NCBI GenBank assembly: GCA_047975295.1
Contig: JBKEDH010000169.1
Location: forward strand, 1 to 33,494
Length of the DNA: 33,494 nucleotides
Source: JBKEDH01 sp047975295
Lineage (GTDB): Bacteria > Bacteroidota > Bacteroidia > Flavobacteriales > Flavobacteriaceae
Direction of reading: 5' to 3'
Part shown: one piece after another, positions 15,015 to 21,682 of the stretch
How positions within the stretch are numbered: position 1 is the stretch's first letter
How the letters are laid out: each line of letters opens with the position of its first letter
Notes under the pieces: generated by a model
What the model saw: only the letters and a program-made list of their open reading frames with translations
What the model was told of the DNA's origin: nothing
Databases searched by the model: none
Translations under genes and position numbers: made by a program

Positions 15015-15386
15015 CTATGTTATTACCGAATGGTTGTTTTCGGTAAAAGTTGATGAAGTTAAAACAGGAGGTCCACGAAGTGAAGTTTGTAAGCGTTGAA
15101 ACTCACTTAAAAATTGATATTGAGACATAATTGCTCCGGTATACTCTAAAGGAGCATATAAATTGTAGCAAAAAAATGTAGGTGTATAATTGGTAGTGAG
15201 CTTATACTTGTAAATATCGCATTCCACATTAAGCTCATGCAAATGTGTATGCACTTCACCTTTGCAGATGTCGTGTTCGTGATTGGCAAAAATATGTGCA
15301 AATTTGGCTGCTATGGGTAATAAAAGCGCAAATACCAAAAGAATGGACAAAAGCTTAAAAAGAATATGTTGTTTTATATGTTGCAC
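15015..15386 (-). CDS. Small His/Cys-rich membrane-anchored protein, unknown function
   Basis: A 123-residue protein with an N-terminal membrane segment or signal peptide (about 8-28, LFKLLSILLVFALLLPIAA) followed by an exported metal-ligand cluster: H31, H36, H38, C41, H46, H48, H50 and C56 (NHEHDICKGEVHTHLHELNV). A conserved-looking SLRGPPV lies near the C-terminus; I recall proteins of this layout (NHEH near the anchor, RGPP near the end) beside TonB-dependent receptors in other Bacteroidota, without a named family. The start is GTG overlapping the DUF6787-like stop (TAGTG); an in-frame stop just upstream and no internal ATG near the anchor support it. Metal binding at the periplasmic face is a reasonable inference; sensing, chaperoning and delivery are all possible. 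Confidence 0.75.
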   Translation of the reverse strand: MQHIKQHILFKLLSILLVFALLLPIAAKFAHIFANHEHDICKGEVHTHLHELNVECDIYKYKLTTNYTPTFFCYNLYAPLEYTGAIMSQYQFLSEFQRLQTSLRGPPVLTSSTFTENNHSVIT

Positions 15387-15868
15387 TATTTAATAAACCG
15401 TTTAAAACCCATTCGTCCGAGCATTTTCTTTTCAAATTCCCAAAAAAATTTAAACTGGCCAAATAACCAACCAAAGCTTACCAGCAGGATTTGGTAAAAA
15501 ATGAGGCCAACAATAATAAATAATACCCAATAAATAAAAGGATTTAGGTTTTCAATTCCCCAAAACTGTAAAATAGGTCTGCCAATGTAGGCCGAAGTCG
15601 ATCCTGTAACAGCAAAAACAATAAATACTCGAATCATTTCCCAACGATATTGCAAAACCCATTTATGCTCTAGTTTTTTAAAAATCCAAAGCGTAAGTTT
15701 TAGCAGTCCATAACATATAATTCCCGACAAAACGACTAACAGAATAGTATTGTTTGTAAACAATAAACTTAAGCGGTAAGCGCTGTAAACTAAACCCAGT
15801 AGCCCTAAAATAGGGAATAGTAGTTGCCAATTATGTTTTATTTCCCAACGCTCCTTAAACTTTTTCAC
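15386..15868 (-). CDS. DUF6787-like membrane protein
   Basis: A 160-residue protein with four predicted membrane helices: two near the N-terminus (ILGLLGLVYSAYRLSLLF and TILLVVLSGIICYGLLKL) and two in the C-terminal half, where WEMIRVFIVFAVTGSTSAYI, GRPIL and SFGWLFGQFKFFWEFEKKML resemble the DUF6787 family of Bacteroidota. The N-terminal KERWEIKHNWQL and internal EHKWVLQYRWEM look like an imperfect duplication of an amphipathic lead-in before each helix pair. The start codon is GTG (complement of 15866-15868). It overlaps the His/Cys-rich gene by one base and is the likely first gene of that operon. Role unknown. Confidence 0.75.
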   Translation of the reverse strand: MKKFKERWEIKHNWQLLFPILGLLGLVYSAYRLSLLFTNNTILLVVLSGIICYGLLKLTLWIFKKLEHKWVLQYRWEMIRVFIVFAVTGSTSAYIGRPILQFWGIENLNPFIYWVLFIIVGLIFYQILLVSFGWLFGQFKFFWEFEKKMLGRMGFKRFIK

Positions 15869-15907
15869 TTTTACAATTTAGAATGTGTAAAAATAGCGAA
15901 AAACAAA

Positions 15908-16357
15908 TTAAATACGAGGTGTAAAAGGCCCCAATTTTTGTCTGTATTTTAGTTGAAAATAAATAAAGTAATTGTACAGTTTATAATTTACCTCGTAGCC
16001 ATAATCGATATTTTGCAGATAATCGATTTGTATTTCGTATAAATTAGGGTCGAAGCGTTGTGGTTGCAATACACGGTTATTCCATTCGGTTACATATATT
16101 ATGTTTCTGTTTTCTAGATGCGATTTTGAGTAATAACCTTCTGGTTTTGCAGTAGTTACAAGCCAGGAGTTAAAGCCCGGCTCTATAATAATAATTTCGT
16201 ATTCCAGTTTGTCGTTAGCAATAGATACGGTATCATTTAATTTTTTGTTACTAAGTTTTTCGTTTTGTGTTGAACGGACTGTTGTTGTATTTTTTGGAGT
16301 ATTACAACAAAAGAAGGAAAACAATCCGAAATAGATTATGTAAATTGAAGTTTTCAT
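15908..16357 (-). CDS. DUF6146-like lipoprotein
   Basis: A 149-residue protein whose first 18 residues (MKTSIYIIYFGLFSFFCC) form a lipoprotein signal with a cysteine at the cleavage site, so the mature protein should be tethered to a membrane. The C-terminal half carries YEIIIIEPGFNSWLVT, a YVTEWNNRVLQP segment and DYGYEVNYKLYNYFIYFQLK, the pattern I associate with the DUF6146 family of flavobacteria. Function unknown. It has its own gap on both sides (39 and 225 bp), so it may be monocistronic. Family call moderately sure. Confidence 0.75.
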   Translation of the reverse strand: MKTSIYIIYFGLFSFFCCNTPKNTTTVRSTQNEKLSNKKLNDTVSIANDKLEYEIIIIEPGFNSWLVTTAKPEGYYSKSHLENRNIIYVTEWNNRVLQPQRFDPNLYEIQIDYLQNIDYGYEVNYKLYNYFIYFQLKYRQKLGPFTPRI

Positions 16358-16514
16358 GATTTTTTATACAGTTACGAAAGCCCGTAAAGGGTATTTATCA
16401 GGCAATGGCCAATCCAACCGATATAGTTAAATTACTAAAAAATAAACTTATTACAAAAAAATCAAACAGATAAAAACTATCTTTTGGTTCTAGTTTACTG
16501 AAAATGATTTCAAT

Positions 16515-16552
16515 AAAAAAAAGAGCCAAAACAATATGTCTTGACCCTTTTT
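16515..16552 (-). terminator. Rho-independent terminator after the DUF937 gene
   Basis: On the minus strand a 15-bp stem (16538-16552 pairing with 16518-16532, with three G-U pairs) and an ATATT loop is followed by a T-run. It lies about 30 bp beyond the DUF937 stop. Confidence 0.75.
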
Positions 16553-16582
16553 AAGAAAAAAGTATTTAATTTTAGTGTGTGT

Positions 16583-17221
16583 TTATTTTCCGAACAAGCC
16601 CCCTAGTAATCCGCCAAGACCACCTTTTTTCTTATCGCTTCCAAGTACCATTCCAGCTACATCGTCTATAACGCTACCATCACCATCGGCATCAAGGATA
16701 GATTCTAAAAAGCTTTGTTCCTGCGGTGCAGAGTTACCTCCCAATAAACCTCCAAGAAGTCCACTAAGACCGTTAGAGTCGTTTACTTGTTGTTGGCTCG
16801 CTTGTTTGCCTAAAACACCCATTAAAATAGGTGCGGCAACTTTTAAAATTTGTGCTACCGAACCAGCATCCATTCCTGCTTTTGCACCTAAGGCTGCTTC
16901 TACGTTCTGCTCTTTATTTCCAAGAACGTGTCCTAATATCTTGCTGCCATCGTTAAGTACATCGTTGTTAACACCACCTCCAAATAAACCGCTTAGGTTA
17001 TCTAGAATACCGCCATCATGTTTGCCGCTGTTTAGCGCGCCCAGTAAGCCCTCTGCACCTTGTGGTGTTGAAGCATTGCGTTGCATGGCTTTCATTAAAA
17101 CCGGTAACGCCATAGTTAAAACATTTTGGGTTTTATCTTGTGGTTGATTGGTTTGGTTGGCGATACCGCCAATAATGGCTTTGCCCGCATCGCTGTTTAA
17201 TAAATCTAAAATTCCAGACAT
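16583..17221 (-). CDS. DUF937 domain protein
   Basis: A 212-residue protein matching DUF937 (YidB-related). The N-terminal MSGILDLLNSDAGKAIIGGI is the family opening, followed by helical segments rich in Gly, Leu, Ala and Asn, a second DUF937-like unit (about 70-130), an acidic segment LDADGDGSVIDDVAG (about 180-195) that looks like a calcium-binding-type DxDGDG loop, and a Gly-Leu repeat tail (KKGGLGGLLGGLFGK). No signal peptide. The plus-strand open frame through this gene is a shadow of its repeats. Function unknown. It has its own terminator and is separated from serA by that gene's terminator, so it is probably transcribed alone. Confidence 0.85.
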   Translation of the reverse strand: MSGILDLLNSDAGKAIIGGIANQTNQPQDKTQNVLTMALPVLMKAMQRNASTPQGAEGLLGALNSGKHDGGILDNLSGLFGGGVNNDVLNDGSKILGHVLGNKEQNVEAALGAKAGMDAGSVAQILKVAAPILMGVLGKQASQQQVNDSNGLSGLLGGLLGGNSAPQEQSFLESILDADGDGSVIDDVAGMVLGSDKKKGGLGGLLGGLFGK

Positions 17222-17259
17222 TTTTTTAAGTTTTGGTTAATAAAATCGGGTTAATTTAC

Positions 17260-17289
17260 AAAAAAGCCCTATACACTTTTGTATATAGG
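17260..17289 (-). terminator. Rho-independent terminator of the serC-serA operon
   Basis: On the minus strand CCTATATAC and GTGTATAGG pair around AAAA, then GC and a T-run. It begins about 30 bp after the serA stop. Confidence 0.8.
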
Positions 17290-17319
17290 ACTCAAAAATA
17301 TTGATTAGGTCACATTGGA

Positions 17320-18270
17320 TTATCCCAATATACTTATAATTTGTTCGGCAAGCTCCAAGCCAATGCGGTCTTGTGCTTCGTTTGTGGCAGCTCCCGTATG
17401 TGGTGTTAGCGAAATGGATGGATTCATTAATAATTGGATTTCCGGTTTGGGTTCGTTTTCAAAAACATCAAGGGCGGCACCAGCCACTTTACCATTTTCG
17501 ATAGCTTTAACTAGAGCAACTTCGTTAACCACACCACCACGGGCAGCATTGGCTAAAATAACACCATTTTTCATAAGTTTAAATTCGGCTTCATCGATAA
17601 CATAATCTTTTTGTGCCGGTACATGCAACGTAATAAAATCAGATTGTTTTAAAACGTCTTCCTTGGAAATGGTTTTAATATTAAAATTCACTTTTTGTCC
17701 GTCGAAAAAGTCCAGTTCCAAAGTAGATTTTTCGATAAACGGATCGAAAGCAATAACTTTCATGCCGGCTCCAAGGGCTACTTTTGCAGTTGCTTGACCA
17801 ATACGTCCAAACCCAAGTACACCCAAGGTTTTTCCTTTTAATTCGGTGCCTTTGGCATAAGCCTTTTTTAAACCTTTAAAATTGCTGTCGCCTTCAAGTG
17901 GCATATCGCGGTTGGAGTTGTGTAAAAAGCGTGCTATACCATAAAAATGCCCAAAAACAAGTTCGGCAACCGAGTGCGACGAAGCTGCCGGAGTATTAAT
18001 TACCGAAATACCTTTTTCTTTGGCGTATGCTACATCGATATTGTCCATACCAACACCGCCACGTCCAATAATTTTAATACTTGGACAGGCATCTATTAAA
18101 TCTTTTCTAACAGTTGTTGCACTACGTACCAATAATACCGAAACATTGTTTTTATTAATGTAATTTGCCAATTGTTCTTGGGCAACGGTGGTTGTGGAAA
18201 CATCGAATCCCGCTTTTTCCAAAGCTTCTTTTCCTACTTGAGATATGCCGTCGTTTGCTAATACTTTCAT
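17320..18270 (-). CDS. serA: D-3-phosphoglycerate dehydrogenase, short form
   Basis: Catalyses the first step of serine synthesis, NAD-dependent oxidation of 3-phosphoglycerate to 3-phosphohydroxypyruvate. The 316-residue protein has the D-2-hydroxyacid dehydrogenase layout: substrate domain with GRGGVGMDNID, the Rossmann motif GVLGFGRIGQAT (about 152-163), catalytic Arg in NAARGGVV, the Glu in DVFENEPKP and the catalytic His in TPHTGAATNEAQ. It ends soon after, so it lacks the ACT regulatory domain of the E. coli enzyme and should not be feedback-inhibited by serine through ACT. It follows serC by 24 bp on the same strand, and that neighbour supports SerA over other hydroxyacid dehydrogenases. 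Confidence 0.93.
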   Translation of the reverse strand: MKVLANDGISQVGKEALEKAGFDVSTTTVAQEQLANYINKNNVSVLLVRSATTVRKDLIDACPSIKIIGRGGVGMDNIDVAYAKEKGISVINTPAASSHSVAELVFGHFYGIARFLHNSNRDMPLEGDSNFKGLKKAYAKGTELKGKTLGVLGFGRIGQATAKVALGAGMKVIAFDPFIEKSTLELDFFDGQKVNFNIKTISKEDVLKQSDFITLHVPAQKDYVIDEAEFKLMKNGVILANAARGGVVNEVALVKAIENGKVAGAALDVFENEPKPEIQLLMNPSISLTPHTGAATNEAQDRIGLELAEQIISILG

Positions 18271-18294
18271 TTTTAAAGATTAAGTTATTTTTTA

Positions 18295-19359
18295 TTACGC
18301 TTTCCGTTCTAATTCACTCATAACTTCTACAAGTGTCTGTACGCTTTCAATACCGAGGGCATTGTACATAGAGGCTCGATAACCTCCAACACTTCGGTGG
18401 CCGTTAACACCGCTAATACCGGCTTCTTTAAGCATGGTATCGAATGTTTCCTTTAAATCGTGATTTGTTAAATTGAAAGTGGCATTCATGGTAGAGCGGT
18501 CTTCTTCCATGGCAAAACCTTTAAATAGCGGATTTAAATCTATTTCGGAATACATAAGTTTTGCTTTTTTCTCGTTTTCTTCCTGGATACCTTTAATACC
18601 ACCTTTACTTTTTAGCCACTCTAAAGTTAACATCGAGGTATAAACAGCAAAAACAGGGGGCGTATTGTACATACTGCCACTGGCAATGTGTTTTTTATAA
18701 TCTAACATGGAGGGGATATTTCGGGATACTTTTCCTAAAACAGCCTCGTTAACTACTACCAAAGATGTTCCTGCCGGCCCCATGTTTTTTTGGGCACCAG
18801 CATAGATAACATCGAATTTTGAAAAATCCAATTCACGAGAAAAAATATCACTACTCATATCGCAGGCCACGGGAATAGGTGAATTGGGAAATTCCTTTAT
18901 CTGTGTGCCAAAAATGGTATTGTTGGATGTACAGTGGAAATAATCGTAATTTTCGGGTATCGAATATTTCTTTGGAATATAGTTGAAATTGGCATCTTTA
19001 GATGAGGCCACTTCGTAAATATCGTCTAGTATCTTGGCTTCCTTTATGGCTTTTTCACTCCAAGATCCTGTGTTTAGATATCCGGCACGCTTTTCTAACA
19101 AGTTCATGGCTACCATTAAGAACTGTAAGCTTGCACCGCCTTGTAAAAATAGTGCTTTATAGCCTTTGCCTTCTAAACCTAAGAGTTCAAGGGCTAAGGT
19201 TCTTGCTTTGTCCATAACATCGACAAAATCCTTGCTTCTATGCGATATTTCCAATATAGACAGACCAGAGTTGTTATATTCCAGAACAGCTTCCGATGCT
19301 TTTGCGAATACTTCTTGGGGGAGTACGCTGGGACCGGCGCTAAAATTGTGCTTTTTCAT
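18295..19359 (-). CDS. serC: Phosphoserine aminotransferase
   Basis: Second step of serine synthesis: transfers an amino group from glutamate to 3-phosphohydroxypyruvate, using PLP. The 354-residue protein starts at MKKHNFSAGPSVLPQEVF, the standard SerC opening (substrate-phosphate region). The ATG is the complement of 19357-19359; an upstream in-frame start would add 13 residues of non-conserved sequence. The PLP lysine is in YAGAQKNMGPAG; NTPPVFAVY and the C-terminal GHRSVGGYRASMYNA are family hallmarks. It is followed by serA with 24 bp between them. The upstream region has a two-unit tandem repeat and a near-consensus promoter. Confidence 0.96.
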   Translation of the reverse strand: MKKHNFSAGPSVLPQEVFAKASEAVLEYNNSGLSILEISHRSKDFVDVMDKARTLALELLGLEGKGYKALFLQGGASLQFLMVAMNLLEKRAGYLNTGSWSEKAIKEAKILDDIYEVASSKDANFNYIPKKYSIPENYDYFHCTSNNTIFGTQIKEFPNSPIPVACDMSSDIFSRELDFSKFDVIYAGAQKNMGPAGTSLVVVNEAVLGKVSRNIPSMLDYKKHIASGSMYNTPPVFAVYTSMLTLEWLKSKGGIKGIQEENEKKAKLMYSEIDLNPLFKGFAMEEDRSTMNATFNLTNHDLKETFDTMLKEAGISGVNGHRSVGGYRASMYNALGIESVQTLVEVMSELERKA

Positions 19360-19395
19360 TAAGATTATTTTAGTTGTTTTTTTAGAATTAAAACA

Positions 19396-19422
19396 CAAAG
19401 TTGCTAATTAATTGCTAATTAA
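19396..19422 (-). promoter_or_regulatory. serC promoter region with tandem 11-bp repeat
   Basis: CAACTTTG (complement of 19396-19403) is a one-mismatch -7 element. Immediately upstream, and overlapping it, TTGCTAATTAA is repeated exactly twice in tandem (19401-19411 and 19412-19422, plus-strand reading). An 11-bp period puts both copies on the same helix face, as for a regulator site. Confidence 0.45.
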
Positions 19423-19448
19423 AGGGTGAAAATTCGATAATTTTTTGG

Positions 19449-20507
19449 CTAAATTGATAATAAAAATTCAATAGAATCGACACTATCCGCATAATCCCAA
19501 AGTTGGGGTTTTTGGGTTTGTCCAAAAGTAATTTCATTTTCTGTAAATCCATTGGAAACAATGCACTGTATTTGTTTGTTTTCGGCATTTAGTTTCTGTT
19601 TAAGGAGGTCGGGGTTGTCGTAATACTCGTAAAAAATAGTGGCAATGGGCGAAGCGTAGCTTAGGTCTTCCTTAATCATAAGAAAACCGTTTTCCAGAAT
19701 ATCAAATTCACTCATTAAATAAACGGCTTTATTGTAATCGTAGTTATTGGCGTATTTGTCTTTTTCTATAATAGAGTGCCAGTTGTACATGCCTTCAAAA
19801 AAAACATTGAAATTATAGTCTTTGGGCACAAATAATTTTGAAACATTTCGGCAACCAAGTCCGTAGTACCTAAAAACATCTTCGCTAAGGTTTTCTATAT
19901 CGGTTTTGGTTTCGTTACCTGTTAAAACTGCTATCGAGTTACGGTTTTTTCGTATTATCGCCGGTTTGTTCTTAAAATAATATTCAAAATAACGTGCAGT
20001 ATTATTACTTCCCGTTGCAATTACGGCATCAAAATGTTCCAGTTTATCGGTTGTAAAAACAATGTGTCCTTTAAATTGTGGCTCGATGTATTCTATGTAT
20101 CTGGACAAGAAAGGAAGCAGATGTTTGTCGTTGCCCGATTGCTTTACCAAAATCTGATGTCCAGAAATTAAAACCGATAAAAAATCGTGAAATCCCACCA
20201 AAGGAATATTTCCGGCCATAATGACTGCTACCGTTTTGGGAGAGGTAATACACATGTTGTAGTGCTTTAACCATGTGTTTAGGTTGGTTTCGGTTAATGC
20301 CATAGCCCAACTATTTAAAGCAAACCTGATATTTTCAGGTGTAAACCAAGCATTATATTCTTCGGCCAGTTTTATTTGATGTTTAAAACCATCAAAAAAC
20401 AAATCGTTGTGTTCAATATTATTGTTTTTTTGAATAATTTCGTTAGAAAACTGACGTATAAAATCTCCTAATTTTACAAAAGCCTTAATTCTTTCTTGTA
20501 AATCCAT
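19449..20507 (-). CDS. Acyl-CoA reductase, LuxC-like
   Basis: A 352-residue member of the acyl-CoA reductase (LuxC) family, related to aldehyde dehydrogenases: NADPH-dependent reduction of an acyl-CoA or acyl thioester to the aldehyde. Features are NIPLVGFHDFLSVLISGH (nucleotide-binding region), DAVIATGSNNTARYFEYYF and the catalytic-type cysteine in YYGLGCRNVSKLFVP. I start it at MDLQERI (ATG complement of 20505-20507), as in homologues, not at the upstream in-frame codon. No luxA, luxB, luxD or luxE is present, so bioluminescence is not indicated; lipid or aldehyde metabolism is more likely. It is divergent from a ferredoxin gene with overlapping promoters, an arrangement I believe is common in flavobacteria. 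Confidence 0.88.
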   Translation of the reverse strand: MDLQERIKAFVKLGDFIRQFSNEIIQKNNNIEHNDLFFDGFKHQIKLAEEYNAWFTPENIRFALNSWAMALTETNLNTWLKHYNMCITSPKTVAVIMAGNIPLVGFHDFLSVLISGHQILVKQSGNDKHLLPFLSRYIEYIEPQFKGHIVFTTDKLEHFDAVIATGSNNTARYFEYYFKNKPAIIRKNRNSIAVLTGNETKTDIENLSEDVFRYYGLGCRNVSKLFVPKDYNFNVFFEGMYNWHSIIEKDKYANNYDYNKAVYLMSEFDILENGFLMIKEDLSYASPIATIFYEYYDNPDLLKQKLNAENKQIQCIVSNGFTENEITFGQTQKPQLWDYADSVDSIEFLLSI

Positions 20508-20513
20508 TCTGTA

Positions 20514-20556
20514 TTTGGTTATGAATAGTTTTGGCGTTATTTTTGCCACAAAGTTA
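20514..20556. promoter_or_regulatory. Divergent overlapping promoters of the acyl-CoA reductase and ferredoxin genes
   Basis: Plus strand: TTTG (20514-20517), 20 bp, TATTTTTG (20538-20545), a full two-box match driving the ferredoxin gene. Minus strand: TAACTTTG (complement of 20549-20556) drives the reductase gene, with ATTG about 20 bp upstream as a weak -33. The two -7 boxes are 3 bp apart, so initiation in the two directions may be mutually exclusive. Confidence 0.65.
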
Positions 20557-20571
20557 GAAAGAAAAAATGCT

Positions 20572-20925
20572 ATGGCAATTATTATAACAGACGAATGTAT
20601 AAATTGTGGTGCTTGCGAACCCGAGTGCCCTAATACCGCAATATATGAAGGTGCCGATGATTGGCGTTATAAAGACGGTACCAGTTTGGAAGGCACTATC
20701 GTACTTCCTAATGGAAAAGAGGTTGATGCCGACGAGGCACAAGAACCTATTAGCGACGAAATTTATTATATCGTACCCGATAAGTGTACCGAATGTAAAG
20801 GTTTCCACGACGAACCCCAATGTGCGGCGGTTTGCCCGGTAGATTGTTGTGTTCCCGACGAAGATAATGTAGAAACGGAGGAGGAATTATTGGCCAAACA
20901 GAAATTTATGCACCCCGACGGGTAA
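20572..20925 (+). CDS. 2[4Fe-4S] ferredoxin
   Basis: A 117-residue ferredoxin starting at MAIIITDECINCGACEPECP. Cluster I ligands are C9, C12, C15 and C19-Pro. The second half has C-x2-C-x8-C-x3-C-Pro (DKCTECKGFHDEPQCAAVCP), the longer spacing typical of Chromatium-type and YfhL-type ferredoxins, which often have one low-potential cluster. A 35-residue insertion, acidic with Trp-Arg-Tyr, separates the two motifs. It is a cytoplasmic electron carrier; the partner is unknown. The upstream in-frame start at 20515 is rejected because it lies over the promoter. A strong terminator follows. Confidence 0.95.
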   Translation: MAIIITDECINCGACEPECPNTAIYEGADDWRYKDGTSLEGTIVLPNGKEVDADEAQEPISDEIYYIVPDKCTECKGFHDEPQCAAVCPVDCCVPDEDNVETEEELLAKQKFMHPDG

Positions 20926-20951
20926 ACGTTCTTTTTCACGATAAAATCGAA

Positions 20952-20977
20952 CCCAAGCAGAACGCTTGGGTTTTTTG
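20952..20977 (+). terminator. Rho-independent terminator after the ferredoxin gene
   Basis: CCCAAGC and GCTTGGG form a perfect 7-bp stem around AGAAC, followed by six T. It lies 26 bp after the ferredoxin stop and only 16 bp before the thiamine pyrophosphokinase start. Confidence 0.92.
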
Positions 20978-20980
20978 TTT

Positions 20981-20988
20981 TACTTTTG
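20981..20988 (+). promoter_or_regulatory. -7 element of the thiamine pyrophosphokinase gene
   Basis: TACTTTTG fits TAnnTTTG and ends 5 bases before the ATG at 20994, so the transcript would start at or next to the start codon. The place for a -33 element falls inside the terminator stem and has no TTTG. Confidence 0.5.
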
Positions 20989-20993
20989 TCCCG

Positions 20994-21599
20994 ATGAACG
21001 CAAAAAAAGTATTTCTTTTATTAAAAGGAGAACCACCAAAAGTTGTCCCAAATTTGTCAGACTACAACCTAATTTGTGCTACCGATGGGGCATATGGTTT
21101 TTTAAAAAGCAAGAATATAAAACCCCATTTAATTTGTGGCGATTTCGATTCTACCGATATTTTTCCAGAGAATGTAGAAATTATTGCCACACCCGATCAA
21201 GAGTTTACCGATTTCGATAAGGCATTGCAGCTCCTTTTTAATAGAGGGTATAAAACCATTCATGTTTATGGGGCAAGCGGTAAGGAACAAGATCACTTTT
21301 TAGGTAATTTAAGTGTGGCTCTAAAGTGGAAAAATAGGCTTGATCTTACTTTTTTCGATAATTATGGCCGCTATTTCCTGTTAAACGAAAACACACAACT
21401 TACCAATTGTTTGCATAAAATTGTTTCCTTGGTACCGTTTCCCGAAGCACATGGTATAATAACCCAAGGTTTGCAATATCCTTTAAATAAAGAGACCCTT
21501 ACTTTGGGCAGTAGGATAGGAACTCGTAACAAAGCCATTAAAAACGAAGTAAGCATTACGTTTACAGAGGGCGAATTATTTGTTTTTGTTAACGATTAA
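20994..21599 (+). CDS. Thiamine pyrophosphokinase
   Basis: Transfers pyrophosphate from ATP to thiamine, giving thiamine diphosphate. The 201-residue protein has the conserved ATDGAYGFLK (about 30-39), the catalytic GDFDST (about 49-54) and, at about 91-99, GASGKEQDHFLGNL, corresponding to the usual GGxxGRxDH motif with Lys-Glu-Gln in place of Gly-Arg-x. The C-terminal beta-sandwich domain (GIITQGLQYPL, then GTRNKAI and the final EGELFVFV) is typical of TPK. It is flanked by its own promoter and ychF, with no other thiamine genes nearby, which points to salvage or the last biosynthetic step. Confidence 0.88.
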   Translation: MNAKKVFLLLKGEPPKVVPNLSDYNLICATDGAYGFLKSKNIKPHLICGDFDSTDIFPENVEIIATPDQEFTDFDKALQLLFNRGYKTIHVYGASGKEQDHFLGNLSVALKWKNRLDLTFFDNYGRYFLLNENTQLTNCLHKIVSLVPFPEAHGIITQGLQYPLNKETLTLGSRIGTRNKAIKNEVSITFTEGELFVFVND

Positions 21600-21623
21600 A
21601 TCATTTCGGTAAATCTAAATAAC

Positions 21624-21631
21624 TACATTTG
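21624..21631 (+). promoter_or_regulatory. -7 element of the ychF promoter
   Basis: TACATTTG matches TAnnTTTG and would give a leader of about 45 bases. I find no clear -33 TTTG at 19-21 bp. Confidence 0.45.
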
Positions 21632-21682
21632 CACCCGCAACCCAAAATAGGTTGTTTTGTAAGTATAAAAATATAGAAACAG

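Noticed and set aside
16575..17147. 190-codon Pro/Ser-rich open frame on the plus strand
   Set aside because: It is the antisense of the Gly/Leu-rich DUF937 gene; repeated GG and LL codons keep the opposite frame open.
19449..20507. Bioluminescence locus suggested by the LuxC-like protein
   Set aside because: No luxA, luxB, luxD or luxE nearby; the LuxC-type reductase is widespread in non-luminous flavobacteria.
20515..20571. Upstream start for the ferredoxin gene
   Set aside because: The extra residues cover the promoter boxes, and homologous ferredoxins start at MAIIIT.
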